This document shows, piece by piece, positions 1 through 6,428 of a stretch of 10,857 nucleotides of DNA. The notes under the pieces were generated by a model. It did not search any database, was not told where the DNA came from, and saw nothing but the letters and a program-made list of their open reading frames with translations. The stretch covers positions 1 to 10,857 of the forward strand of contig CAKQON010000060.1 of the NCBI GenBank assembly GCA_934255515.1. The letters are read 5' to 3'. The position numbers were made by a program, and so were the translations under genes. Source of the DNA: an uncultured Sutterella sp. Lineage in GTDB: Bacteria; Pseudomonadota; Gammaproteobacteria; Burkholderiales; Burkholderiaceae_F. Numbering within the stretch: the first letter of the stretch is position 1; every line of letters starts with the position of its first letter.

Positions 1-259
1 CAGAAGACCCCTATTCGCGCCTGTTTTACGAATGAGAGTACCCTCTATGCACAGGCGGCCTGACCCCAAGCGCCACACAGCACCATCAGTCAACTATTAA
101 ATACCTTTGTTAATAATATCCTGAAACATCAATTAGTTCACGTTTGCGCCATATTTTTTAGGCTCTTTTTCCACAATTGCGCACGCATTCCTCTTCAGGC
201 AAGCGAAATCCGCGCCACGCCTCTCCGCTGCCCGCCAACTCATGCTGCCGCCGTTCTGG
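1..259. other. Non-coding intergenic stretch
   Basis: No open reading frame with a credible ribosome binding site was found on either strand; the few ATG codons run into stops within about 25 codons. Bases ~91-175 are markedly AT-rich against the GC-rich surroundings and hold a 6-bp inverted repeat (TATTAA at 95-100, TTAATA at 110-115). This looks like a regulatory or spacer region, perhaps for a gene lying left of the window. No promoter could be assigned with confidence. Confidence 0.6.
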
Positions 260-286
260 AAAAAGCTGAAGCCTCGTCAGCCTTCA
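260..286 (-). terminator. Rho-independent terminator overlapping the end of the LysR gene
   Basis: Read on the minus strand, a hairpin formed by 286-267 (5-bp outer stem TGAAG/CTTCA, one G-G mismatch, 2-bp inner stem, 4-nt loop) is followed by GC and a run of five T (264-260). The stop codon of the LysR gene (279-277) lies inside this hairpin at the loop, so the terminator starts within the last codons of the gene. The short mismatched stem makes it moderate in strength. Confidence 0.55.
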
Positions 287-1194
287 CGAATTTCCGCGGC
301 CTTGCGGGCTAAACCGGCTATGCGCTCAATCATCTGCGGCATTTCGCACTCACGCGAAATGAGATAGATCCCGTGCCGGAAGCCTGACTCCGGAAGCGCC
401 TCGACATGCACGCGGCTCCTTGCTTCCGGATGTTGGAGAAAGACGGATGAAACAACAATGCCCCAGCCGACGCCTTTTTCAACGAGGGAAAGCATAGTAG
501 CGTTGTTGTCGACTTCAATCCTCTGAGGGAATTCGAACCCGAGCGTGCTCATGAAGCTTTCATTGAGCCTGCCCCCTCCACCCTCGCGAACAAAGCGGAT
601 GAAGGGGCGTCCGCAGAATCTCAGGTCGTTCCAGGACCAGCCGTCTGCATGCTTCCGCGCCATGGATTCCGGCATGACGATTACCGCCTCGTCTTCAAAA
701 ATGAGCGTTCTCGAAACGCCCTGCACCTCTGCAAAGGAGCCCGTCACGAAAGCGCAGTCGATTTCTCTTCTCGCGAGACTTTCGAGGAGCTGCGGCGAAG
801 TGCCGGTGAGCTCGGTAATGCAGGAAGCATAGGGAAGGAGTCCCCGGATGAGTTCAGGAAGAAGCCAGTTGGTGAGAAGATCAATGGCGCCGATTCTCAG
901 GAGAGGCTTGATGTAGGAGCGCTGCCGGAGCTCCCGTGCGGCCGCCTGAAGCCGCTCCCTGCACTCGAGCGCCTCGCGGCGCAGAACAATCGCCTCCTCG
1001 GTGAGCGCCATAGGTCTTCGCGTGCGGTCAAAGAGCTCCATGCCGAGCGCGCGTTCAAGCTTCTGAATCTGCTTCGTCACGGCGGATTGCGTGAGTCCGA
1101 GCTTCGCCGCAGCTGCCGAAAAGCCGCCTTCATCAGCGGCCGCAAGAAAGATTTCGATTTCGCGCGAACAGAGCGCAAAGGGAAGATTGTCCAT
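277..1194 (-). CDS. LysR-family transcriptional regulator (divergent to the DUF1177 operon)
   Basis: A 305-residue LysR-type regulator. The N-terminal winged helix-turn-helix (about residues 11-66) shows the family pattern REIEIFLAAADEGGFSAAA, then LTQSAVTKQIQKLE and LFDRTRR. The rest (about 90-300) is the periplasmic-binding-protein-like effector domain, including FVTGSF and GVGWGIVVSS segments. I chose the ATG at 1194 because GGAG (1205-1202) lies 7 nt upstream; a longer form starting at 1233 adds 13 residues but has no Shine-Dalgarno and extends beyond the usual LysR N-terminus. It faces away from the DUF1177-carrier-M20 operon across a 140-bp gap, the classical arrangement for a LysR protein controlling its divergent operon, as AbgR does for abgABT in E. 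coli. The effector is probably the operon's substrate or product (inference). Confidence 0.9.
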   Translation of the reverse strand: MDNLPFALCSREIEIFLAAADEGGFSAAAAKLGLTQSAVTKQIQKLERALGMELFDRTRRPMALTEEAIVLRREALECRERLQAAARELRQRSYIKPLLRIGAIDLLTNWLLPELIRGLLPYASCITELTGTSPQLLESLARREIDCAFVTGSFAEVQGVSRTLIFEDEAVIVMPESMARKHADGWSWNDLRFCGRPFIRFVREGGGGRLNESFMSTLGFEFPQRIEVDNNATMLSLVEKGVGWGIVVSSVFLQHPEARSRVHVEALPESGFRHGIYLISRECEMPQMIERIAGLARKAAEIREG

Positions 1195-1334
1195 AACCCA
1201 ACTCCGGCAATACCCGGATGCTTTATTCCTCATGGAAATACTTTACAGGAGCTACGACAATAACATTTGTGCGGGGAAAGGTCGTTTTGAAAAAATAAGC
1301 CTCACTACCCAATCCATCCTCGAGGAGCACAGTC
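1195..1334. promoter_or_regulatory. Divergent LysR/DUF1177 intergenic control region
   Basis: The 140-bp gap between two divergent starts must hold both promoters and, by LysR convention, the regulator's binding sites. An imperfect dyad at 1224-1240 (TATTCC, TCAT, GGAAATA, one bulged A) has the T-N11-A flavour of LysR boxes. The right part (1261-1300) is AT-rich, but I found no convincing -35/-10 pair for either gene. The DUF1177 Shine-Dalgarno GAGGAG lies at 1322-1327. Confidence 0.4.
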
Positions 1335-2273
1335 ATGTCTTTTTCCATCATTTCCGAAGCGCTTGATCTGCTCGACGACCCGCAGGCGAACGGCGCCCGG
1401 ACGGCCGGGTTTCTGAAGAAATACGGAGCAGAGAACATCACTCTCCAAACCTGCCGCGGCGAAAAAGGCAGCACCGACTTCATCCGTGTTCTGATTCCGG
1501 GAAAAAACGGCAAATCCGCGGGCGGCAAAGCGCCAACACTCGGCGTTGTCGGGCGCCTTGGCGGAATCGGCGCTCGTCCGGACCGTCTCGGCTTCACCTC
1601 TGACGGCGACGGCGCGCTCTCGGCCCTCGCAATTGCGGCAAAGCTTTCCCGCATGCATTCGCTCGGCGACATCCTCGAGGGTGACGTCATCGTGACGACC
1701 CACATTTGCCCGGATGCGCCGACGCGCCCTCATGATCCCGTGCCGTTCATGGAGTCACCCGTCACAAGTGCTGAATGCAATGCGCATGAGGTTGATCCCG
1801 CCATGGACGCCGTCATCTCCATCGATACGACGAAAGGAAACCGCATCGTCAACCACCGCGGCATCGCCATCACGCCCACCGTGAGAGACGGCTGGATTCT
1901 GCGCGTGAGCGAGGATTTCCTTTCGATTCTTGAAATCACCACAGGCAAGCTCCCCGTTGTTCTCCCGCTGACGCAGCAGGACATAACGCCCTACGGGAAC
2001 GGAATCTATCACCTCAATTCCATTCTGCAGCCGAGCGTTGTCACCCGCGCGCCCGTGATCGGTCTCGCCATCACTGCGGTGAGCCAGGTGCCGGGCTGCG
2101 CCACCGGCGCCACGCACCTGGAAGACATCTCCGACGCCGTGAGCTTCACGCTGGAAGCAGCCAAAGCCTACGTCTCCGGAAAGGCGGAGTTCTGCGATGA
2201 TGCCGAATTCGCCCGACTTCAGAGCCTTTACGGTTCGATGTCCCATTTGCGCACTTTTGGAAAAGAAAAATGA
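1335..2273 (+). CDS. DUF1177 domain-containing protein
   Basis: A 312-residue soluble protein that I recognise as DUF1177, a family without an established activity. No signal peptide or membrane segment is visible. Conserved-looking stretches are GRLGGIGARPDRLGFTSDGD (73-92), THICPDAPTRPHDP (122-135), IDTTKGNR (163-170) and GCATGATHLED (254-264). The clustered D90/D92, H123, D127, H133/D134 and D164, together with the helix SALAIAAKL followed by the strand GDVIVTTH, resemble the layout of dinuclear-zinc peptidases (M20/M28/M42 type); this is only a visual inference. The start has GAGGAG 7 nt upstream. It is the first gene of the operon, and its stop overlaps the next gene's ATG (ATGA), so it is probably translationally coupled to the carrier. 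Its role is likely processing of the compound the carrier imports. Confidence 0.85.
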   Translation: MSFSIISEALDLLDDPQANGARTAGFLKKYGAENITLQTCRGEKGSTDFIRVLIPGKNGKSAGGKAPTLGVVGRLGGIGARPDRLGFTSDGDGALSALAIAAKLSRMHSLGDILEGDVIVTTHICPDAPTRPHDPVPFMESPVTSAECNAHEVDPAMDAVISIDTTKGNRIVNHRGIAITPTVRDGWILRVSEDFLSILEITTGKLPVVLPLTQQDITPYGNGIYHLNSILQPSVVTRAPVIGLAITAVSQVPGCATGATHLEDISDAVSFTLEAAKAYVSGKAEFCDDAEFARLQSLYGSMSHLRTFGKEK

Positions 2274-3556
2274 CATGGACCATCTGGATGGCCGCGATCG
2301 TCACGCTCATCACGATCGCCGCACTTCTCAAACGCATTGAAACAAGGCTCGTGCTCTTCACCTCCGGCCTTGTCATGGCGCTTTTATCCGGCGCTCCTCA
2401 GATCGCGCTCAAGGCCTTCATTGCGAACATGACGAACGGAAGCCTCATCACCGCGATCTGTTCCTCGCTCGGCTTCGCCGCCGTCATTGCCATCACGCGA
2501 TGCGACGTGCATTTCGTATCGCTCATGGTGAAGCCTCTCGGAAAACTCGGACTTTTCCTCCTGCCCTTCTGCATGCTGATTGCTTCCTGCGTAGCCGTGG
2601 CGATCCCGTCGGCAGCCGGGTGCGCAGCGGCGCTCGGGCCCACCATGATTCCGCTCATGGTCCGGGCAGGATTCAAACCCGCCATTGCAGGCGCCGCCAT
2701 CATCGGCTCCATCATTCCGTCGTCCATGAGCCCGGGATCGAGCCACAACGTCTGGGTTGCCAAAATCGCAAACATCGACGTGATGACGCTCATCGTTGAG
2801 TTTGCGCCGAAGATTCTCATCGTCTGCAGCCTCAACATCCTGTTGATCACCCTGATGATCTTCGTCTTCCGCGACTACCGCAAGCCCGATCCGAATGAAA
2901 GCGCGGAAGTTTTCGAAGTCGCTTCGGATGCACGGGGCGTGCTGCCGGAAAAGCCCAACGTTCTTTTTGCCATCGCGCCGATTCTTCCGATTGTGGTGCT
3001 CCTCCTCGGCGCCACCGTCGTTCCGGCGCTCAAGATGAGCGTTGCCGAAGCCATGATCTGGGGCTCAATCTATACGCTCCTCATCACGCGCTCCAATCCT
3101 GAGGCCGTGACAAAGGAGTTCTTCTCCGGCATGGGCAAGGGCTACGCGAACATCATGGGCATCATCATCGCCGCCGGATGCTTTGCGGGCGGTCTGCGCG
3201 CAGCCGGCGTCATCGATGCGCTCATTGACACACTCAAGAATTCGCGAGAAATCGCGAGCTACGCCGCCAACTTCGGCCCCTTCCTGATGGGCGTCCTCAC
3301 AGGGTCGGGCGACGCCGCCGGACACGCCTTCAACCAGGCCATCACGCCCTACGCCGCGGAATTCGGCATGCGGATTGAACCGCTCGGCATCGTCGCCGCA
3401 CTATCAGGCGCACTCGGCCGCATGTGCTCGCCGATTGCGGGCGCTACGCTCGTGATCGCCGGCATGACCCGACTCTCTCCGCTTGAGATCAGCAAGCGCA
3501 TGGCAATACCGATGATCATCAACGTCATTCTTCTCGGCTTCATCTTTGAACTCTGA
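2270..3556 (+). CDS. DcuC-family (IT superfamily) C4-dicarboxylate-type carrier
   Basis: A 428-residue polytopic inner-membrane protein, somewhat shorter than E. coli DcuC (about 460). Hydrophobic segments run throughout, with a hydrophilic loop at about 201-230. Family motifs shared with the second carrier in this window are IPSAAG (112-117), LTGSGDA (343-349) and SPIAG (387-391), each in a re-entrant-like hydrophobic setting, plus an N-terminal helix followed by LLKRIETRLVLF. Members exchange or import succinate, fumarate and related acids; its position between DUF1177 and an amidohydrolase suggests it imports the operon's substrate, such as an acylated or peptide-like acidic amino acid (inference). 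The ATG overlaps the upstream stop, and GGA at 2259-2261 serves as ribosome binding site. It stands where abgT stands in the E. coli abg operon but is not an AbgT-family protein. Confidence 0.85.
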   Translation: MTWTIWMAAIVTLITIAALLKRIETRLVLFTSGLVMALLSGAPQIALKAFIANMTNGSLITAICSSLGFAAVIAITRCDVHFVSLMVKPLGKLGLFLLPFCMLIASCVAVAIPSAAGCAAALGPTMIPLMVRAGFKPAIAGAAIIGSIIPSSMSPGSSHNVWVAKIANIDVMTLIVEFAPKILIVCSLNILLITLMIFVFRDYRKPDPNESAEVFEVASDARGVLPEKPNVLFAIAPILPIVVLLLGATVVPALKMSVAEAMIWGSIYTLLITRSNPEAVTKEFFSGMGKGYANIMGIIIAAGCFAGGLRAAGVIDALIDTLKNSREIASYAANFGPFLMGVLTGSGDAAGHAFNQAITPYAAEFGMRIEPLGIVAALSGALGRMCSPIAGATLVIAGMTRLSPLEISKRMAIPMIINVILLGFIFEL

Positions 3557-3567
3557 GGTAATCCTCC

Positions 3568-4863
3568 ATGGATCTGAACAAAATCATTCTTTCCGACGAA
3601 GCCCGGCAGGAACTCGTAAACGACCGCCGATGGCTTCATGCACACCCCGAGGAAGGCTGGTGCGAATTTGAAACGACGTGGTTCATCGTGAAGCGTCTGC
3701 GCTCGCTTGGACTCGAGGTTCTTGCGGGTGTCGACGTTATAGAGCCCGACGCGGTAATGGGACGCAATGAAGCACTCGTTCTTGCGGCTCAGCAGCGGGC
3801 GCTCGAACATGGAGTCCCAAAAGAATTCCTCGGGTCGCTCGGCGGCTATACCGGCGCCATGGCGGTTCTTCAGACCGGCCGGCCGGGCCCCGTCACGGCG
3901 CTCCGCTTTGATATCGATGCCCTGCCGATCGAAGAAACCGACGATCCTCAGCACGAAGCCAATCTGGCACATTACCACTCTCAAAACCCCGGGTTCTCCC
4001 ACGCCTGCGGCCATGACGGGCATGCAGCCATCGGACTTGCGCTCTGCCGGTGGCTCTCAGAAAACCGGGACCGGCTCAAAGGCACCGTCAAAATCCTTTT
4101 TCAGCCCGCCGAGGAAGGCGTGCGCGGCGCAGCAGCAATGGCCGCCAGAGGCATTGTCGACGACGTCGATTGGTTTGCGGGCGGCCACATCGGCTGTTCC
4201 GCGAAGCTTGGCGACGTAGGTGTCTCTCATTCCGGCTACCTTGCAACGACAAAATTTGATCTCGAATTCTTCGGTCAGTCTGCCGCGGCAGGTTCTCCCG
4301 AAAAGGGACGAAGCGCGCTCATGTGCGCAGCCGCCGCCTGCCTCTCGCTCGGAAGTCTCCCGGGACACAGCCAGGGCATCACGCGCGTGCAGATCGGGAA
4401 ATTCATCTCCGGCACCGGCCGCAACATCATCGCCGACCATGCATACATGCAGCTCGAGGTTCGGGGAGAAACGACAGAGATCAACGACTACATGGCAAAG
4501 AATGTCGAACAGACCGTCAAGGGACTCGCCCTCGCCTACGGCGTCGACTATAAGCTCACCCGCATGGGCGAAGCCGTGACCTACAAGGGAGATGAAGAAG
4601 CGGTCGCCCTCCTTAAGGGCGCGGCGCGTAAGGTGCCGGGCGTCCATTCCGTCGTCGACATGAATGCAAAGATCGGAAGCGAAGACTGCACGATGCTCAT
4701 ACGCCGGGTTCAGGAGCATGGCGGGAAAGCAGCCTTCTGCTACTACGGGTGCAACCACCACGGCCACCATCGCCCGGACTTCTCCATTCAGGATGAGACG
4801 TCGCTCCCGATCGGCTGGGGAACCTTCGCGCGCTTCATCGCAGAACTCAACTCGCAGGATTAA
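3568..4863 (+). CDS. M20 family amidohydrolase, AbgA-like (p-aminobenzoyl-glutamate hydrolase subunit A type)
   Basis: A 431-residue cytoplasmic zinc amidohydrolase, close in length to E. coli AbgA (436). Shared stretches include GRPGPV, HACGHDGH (145-152), FQPAEEG (178-184), VDDVDWF (197-203), ATTKFD, GSED and the C-terminal GHH. Predicted metal ligands are C147, H149, E183, H207 and H401, with E182 as catalytic base; all are present. The long insertion before the GGYTGAMAVL segment is also AbgA-like. The exception is the lid/dimerisation domain: where AbgA and most M20 enzymes have AHAG, this protein has AAAG, putting A240 in place of the histidine that normally reaches into the partner's active site. 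The likely reaction is cleavage of an amide bond of an acylated or aromatic amino acid. No AbgB-type partner is encoded nearby. The Shine-Dalgarno GAGG overlaps the stop of the carrier gene, so the two are cotranscribed. Confidence 0.9.
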   Translation: MDLNKIILSDEARQELVNDRRWLHAHPEEGWCEFETTWFIVKRLRSLGLEVLAGVDVIEPDAVMGRNEALVLAAQQRALEHGVPKEFLGSLGGYTGAMAVLQTGRPGPVTALRFDIDALPIEETDDPQHEANLAHYHSQNPGFSHACGHDGHAAIGLALCRWLSENRDRLKGTVKILFQPAEEGVRGAAAMAARGIVDDVDWFAGGHIGCSAKLGDVGVSHSGYLATTKFDLEFFGQSAAAGSPEKGRSALMCAAAACLSLGSLPGHSQGITRVQIGKFISGTGRNIIADHAYMQLEVRGETTEINDYMAKNVEQTVKGLALAYGVDYKLTRMGEAVTYKGDEEAVALLKGAARKVPGVHSVVDMNAKIGSEDCTMLIRRVQEHGGKAAFCYYGCNHHGHHRPDFSIQDETSLPIGWGTFARFIAELNSQD

Positions 4864-4884
4864 GGCCAACATCTCTCCTGCGCG

Positions 4885-4918
4885 GACTCCCGCTGATTAT
4901 CTGCCTTCAGCGGGAGTC
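4885..4918 (+). terminator. Hairpin terminator between convergent M20 and SMR genes
   Basis: A perfect 12-bp inverted repeat (GACTCCCGCTGA at 4885-4896, its complement at 4907-4918) with a 10-nt loop starts 21 nt after the M20 stop. It is followed on + by TCTTCATTATT, a weak T-tract, so it best serves the DUF1177-carrier-M20 operon. On the minus strand it lies just after the SMR stop but lacks a T-run, so its action there is less certain. Confidence 0.7.
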
Positions 4919-4924
4919 TCTTCA

Positions 4925-5251
4925 TTATTGAGACACGAGCTTCAGTCCGATCAGGAAAGCAATCAGCGTAAAGAGGAAAAAGAGTCTCAAAGGCGCCGCT
5001 GGCTCTTTGAAAACCAGGATGCCGACAAGAACAGTTCCCACGGCACCGATGCCCGTCCGGACGGCATAAGCGGTGCCGAGCGGTAGCGTCTGAGAAGCCT
5101 TTGCGAGAAGTCCCATGCTGAGCGCCGCCGGGATGAGGAATCCGCCGGCGCAGAGGCAGAATTCAAAGCCCGCCGCGCCCCGGGTCTTTCCGAGGCCAAA
5201 CGTCATGCTGACCTCAAAGGCGCCGGCAAAAAGCAAAAGGAGCCAATCCAT
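4925..5251 (-). CDS. Small multidrug resistance (SMR) family transporter, SugE/Gdx-like
   Basis: A 108-residue protein with four membrane helices (about 2-21, 30-50, 57-80, 86-105), the normal SMR length. Family marks are AGAFEV with the essential E13, S45, and LPLGTAYAV followed by TGIGAVG (57-72), the pattern of the SugE/guanidinium-exporter (Gdx) branch. Two pocket tryptophans of Gdx proteins are absent: M16 replaces the first and R65 replaces the second (CGG instead of TGG in the AYAVW motif). An arginine in the pocket would be a strong change for a cation exporter, so the substrate may differ. I chose the ATG at 5251 because homologues begin with MxW; an in-frame ATG at 5338 would add a charged 29-residue extension from inside the upstream gene. 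It follows the WYL gene by 14 nt and is probably cotranscribed with it. No strong Shine-Dalgarno is seen; translation may be coupled. Confidence 0.85.
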   Translation of the reverse strand: MDWLLLLFAGAFEVSMTFGLGKTRGAAGFEFCLCAGGFLIPAALSMGLLAKASQTLPLGTAYAVRTGIGAVGTVLVGILVFKEPAAPLRLFFLFTLIAFLIGLKLVSQ

Positions 5252-5265
5252 ACGTCCGGACGGTA

Positions 5266-6255
5266 TCAGGCCTTTTCGGCGATCAGAATCTTTTCCACTT
5301 TCCGGATCCCTGCTTTTTCGCGCCAGCCCGCGATCCACCCGTCAAGGAGCACGGTGTCGTCCATATCGGCTTCAAGCCGCCAGGCGCCGTCGGGCAATTT
5401 CTGAAGCTTCTGCGTCCTATTAAAAGGCGTCTCGGAAAGATTCCTCGCCGTCTCGGGGCTCGTGAATTCGAGAATCAGCCGCACGCGGCGGCCGTTCGAA
5501 TAGTTGAAGTGCCGTTCGCTGATGTACTTGTCAAGCGAAAAGTTCCTGGGCCTCACTGCCGGGAAGTCGAGCACCCGGGCCTCGGAAATGCGGTGAAGCG
5601 CTAGGTGCCGGTAGTTGTCATAGCCCGCGAACTGGCAGACGAGATAGAGCCTCTGCTCCTGCTGAACAAGACCGAGCGGCGACACGTCGGCTTCATTCTG
5701 CTCTCCCCGGCTGTTTTCAAACTTCACATGAAGCATGACGTCCCGATAGAGCGCTTCGCTCACGGCATTGAAGATCCGCTCAAGGATCTTCGGGGGCATC
5801 ATCGGCACGCACCCGGAGACGAAGGCGACTTTCTTGAGCCACCGGTTCATCTTGTCGGTCGCCCCCTGCTCCTTGAGGGAAAGGCTCGCCTTGTCGAAGA
5901 GATACCTGAGCGAGCCCGTAATGGGAGCGGGCAGCTGGTAGTGCATGTGCTCTTCAAAAAGGCGTATCAGGAGGCTCTGCGTCGGCGGCAGATTGTCGAT
6001 CACGAGATCCGAGTCCGGAACGCTCCTTCTGTAGCCGTAGGGACGATTGGTCTTATCGACTTCGATCTGAAGCTCCTCGCAGTCGCGCATGCTTTCCAGA
6101 ATGCGTTGCAGGCGCCGGGGAGTGAGCTCCATGCCGAGCGCAGAGAGGTTCTGCTGGATCTGGGAAGCCGTAATCCAATGCCTCGGAATCTGCTTGAGAA
6201 TCGTGATGACGATGAGCGCATCGGTAATTTTGTTCTGATTGGCGTAGCGCGGCAT
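5266..6255 (-). CDS. WYL-domain transcriptional regulator
   Basis: A 329-residue DNA-binding regulator with the usual three-part layout: N-terminal winged helix-turn-helix (about 10-80, with ITASQIQQNL and LTPRRLQRILESM), WYL domain (about 155-230) and C-terminal WCX domain (about 255-328, with LSETPFNRTQ and LLDGWIAGW). The name-giving W-Y-L is L-Y-L here (RLYLVCQ, 202-208). WYL proteins sense ligands, often nucleic acids or nucleotides, and control stress, defence or transport genes. The ATG at 6255 has GGAG 8 nt upstream. It lies directly ahead of the SMR transporter gene (14-nt gap), so local control of that exporter is the simplest role. Repeated GTCGTA elements upstream may be its own operator. 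Without defence genes in view, a phage-defence role is not supported. Confidence 0.9.
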   Translation of the reverse strand: MPRYANQNKITDALIVITILKQIPRHWITASQIQQNLSALGMELTPRRLQRILESMRDCEELQIEVDKTNRPYGYRRSVPDSDLVIDNLPPTQSLLIRLFEEHMHYQLPAPITGSLRYLFDKASLSLKEQGATDKMNRWLKKVAFVSGCVPMMPPKILERIFNAVSEALYRDVMLHVKFENSRGEQNEADVSPLGLVQQEQRLYLVCQFAGYDNYRHLALHRISEARVLDFPAVRPRNFSLDKYISERHFNYSNGRRVRLILEFTSPETARNLSETPFNRTQKLQKLPDGAWRLEADMDDTVLLDGWIAGWREKAGIRKVEKILIAEKA

Positions 6256-6293
6256 GGGAAGTGCTCCGGTCGTGTGGGTTGAAGGCCATTCTA

Positions 6294-6328
6294 GCCGTAT
6301 AGCACGCCGAGCGTCGTATTATGTCGTA
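6294..6328. promoter_or_regulatory. Repeated GTCGTA elements upstream of the WYL gene (candidate operator)
   Basis: On + the hexamer GTCGTA occurs at 6313-6318 and 6323-6328, one helical turn apart (10 bp), with a one-base variant GCCGTA at 6294-6299, 19 bp before the first. They lie 39-73 bp upstream of the WYL start, in the likely promoter, so they could be binding sites for autoregulation. A TATACG sequence on the minus strand (about 6301-6296) could be a -10, but no matching -35 is clear. Confidence 0.35.
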
Positions 6329-6362
6329 GAGGCATTGCTGCGCTTTGCGCGCATCGCCAAAA

Positions 6363-6397
6363 TGAAAAACTCCCCGGGACGAGAAGCCTCCGGGGAG
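6363..6397 (-). terminator. Strong rho-independent terminator after the lyase-DcuC operon
   Basis: An 8-bp GC-rich stem (CTCCCCGG at 6370-6377, complement at 6390-6397) with a 12-nt loop lies 31 nt past the stop of the DcuC gene. On the minus strand it is followed by TTTTTCATTTT, a good T-tract. It separates the lyase-DcuC transcript from the downstream WYL-SMR pair. The + strand side has only CTTTT, so any activity in that direction is weaker. Confidence 0.85.
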
Positions 6398-6428
6398 CTT
6401 TTGATGGATTCGACGAATTGTCCGGCTA

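Noticed and set aside
649..1263. 204-codon open frame on + antisense to the first LysR gene
   Set aside because: Arginine-rich shadow composition and no ribosome binding site; it would also cross the divergent promoter region.
4057..4872. 271-codon open frame on - antisense to the M20 gene
   Set aside because: No family pattern; the M20 frame on + has complete metal-binding motifs, and a real minus gene here would read through the hairpin at 4885-4918 just upstream.
5252..5338. 29-residue N-terminal extension of the SMR protein from an upstream in-frame ATG
   Set aside because: It would be highly charged, lie almost wholly inside the WYL coding region, and SMR proteins start directly with the first membrane helix.
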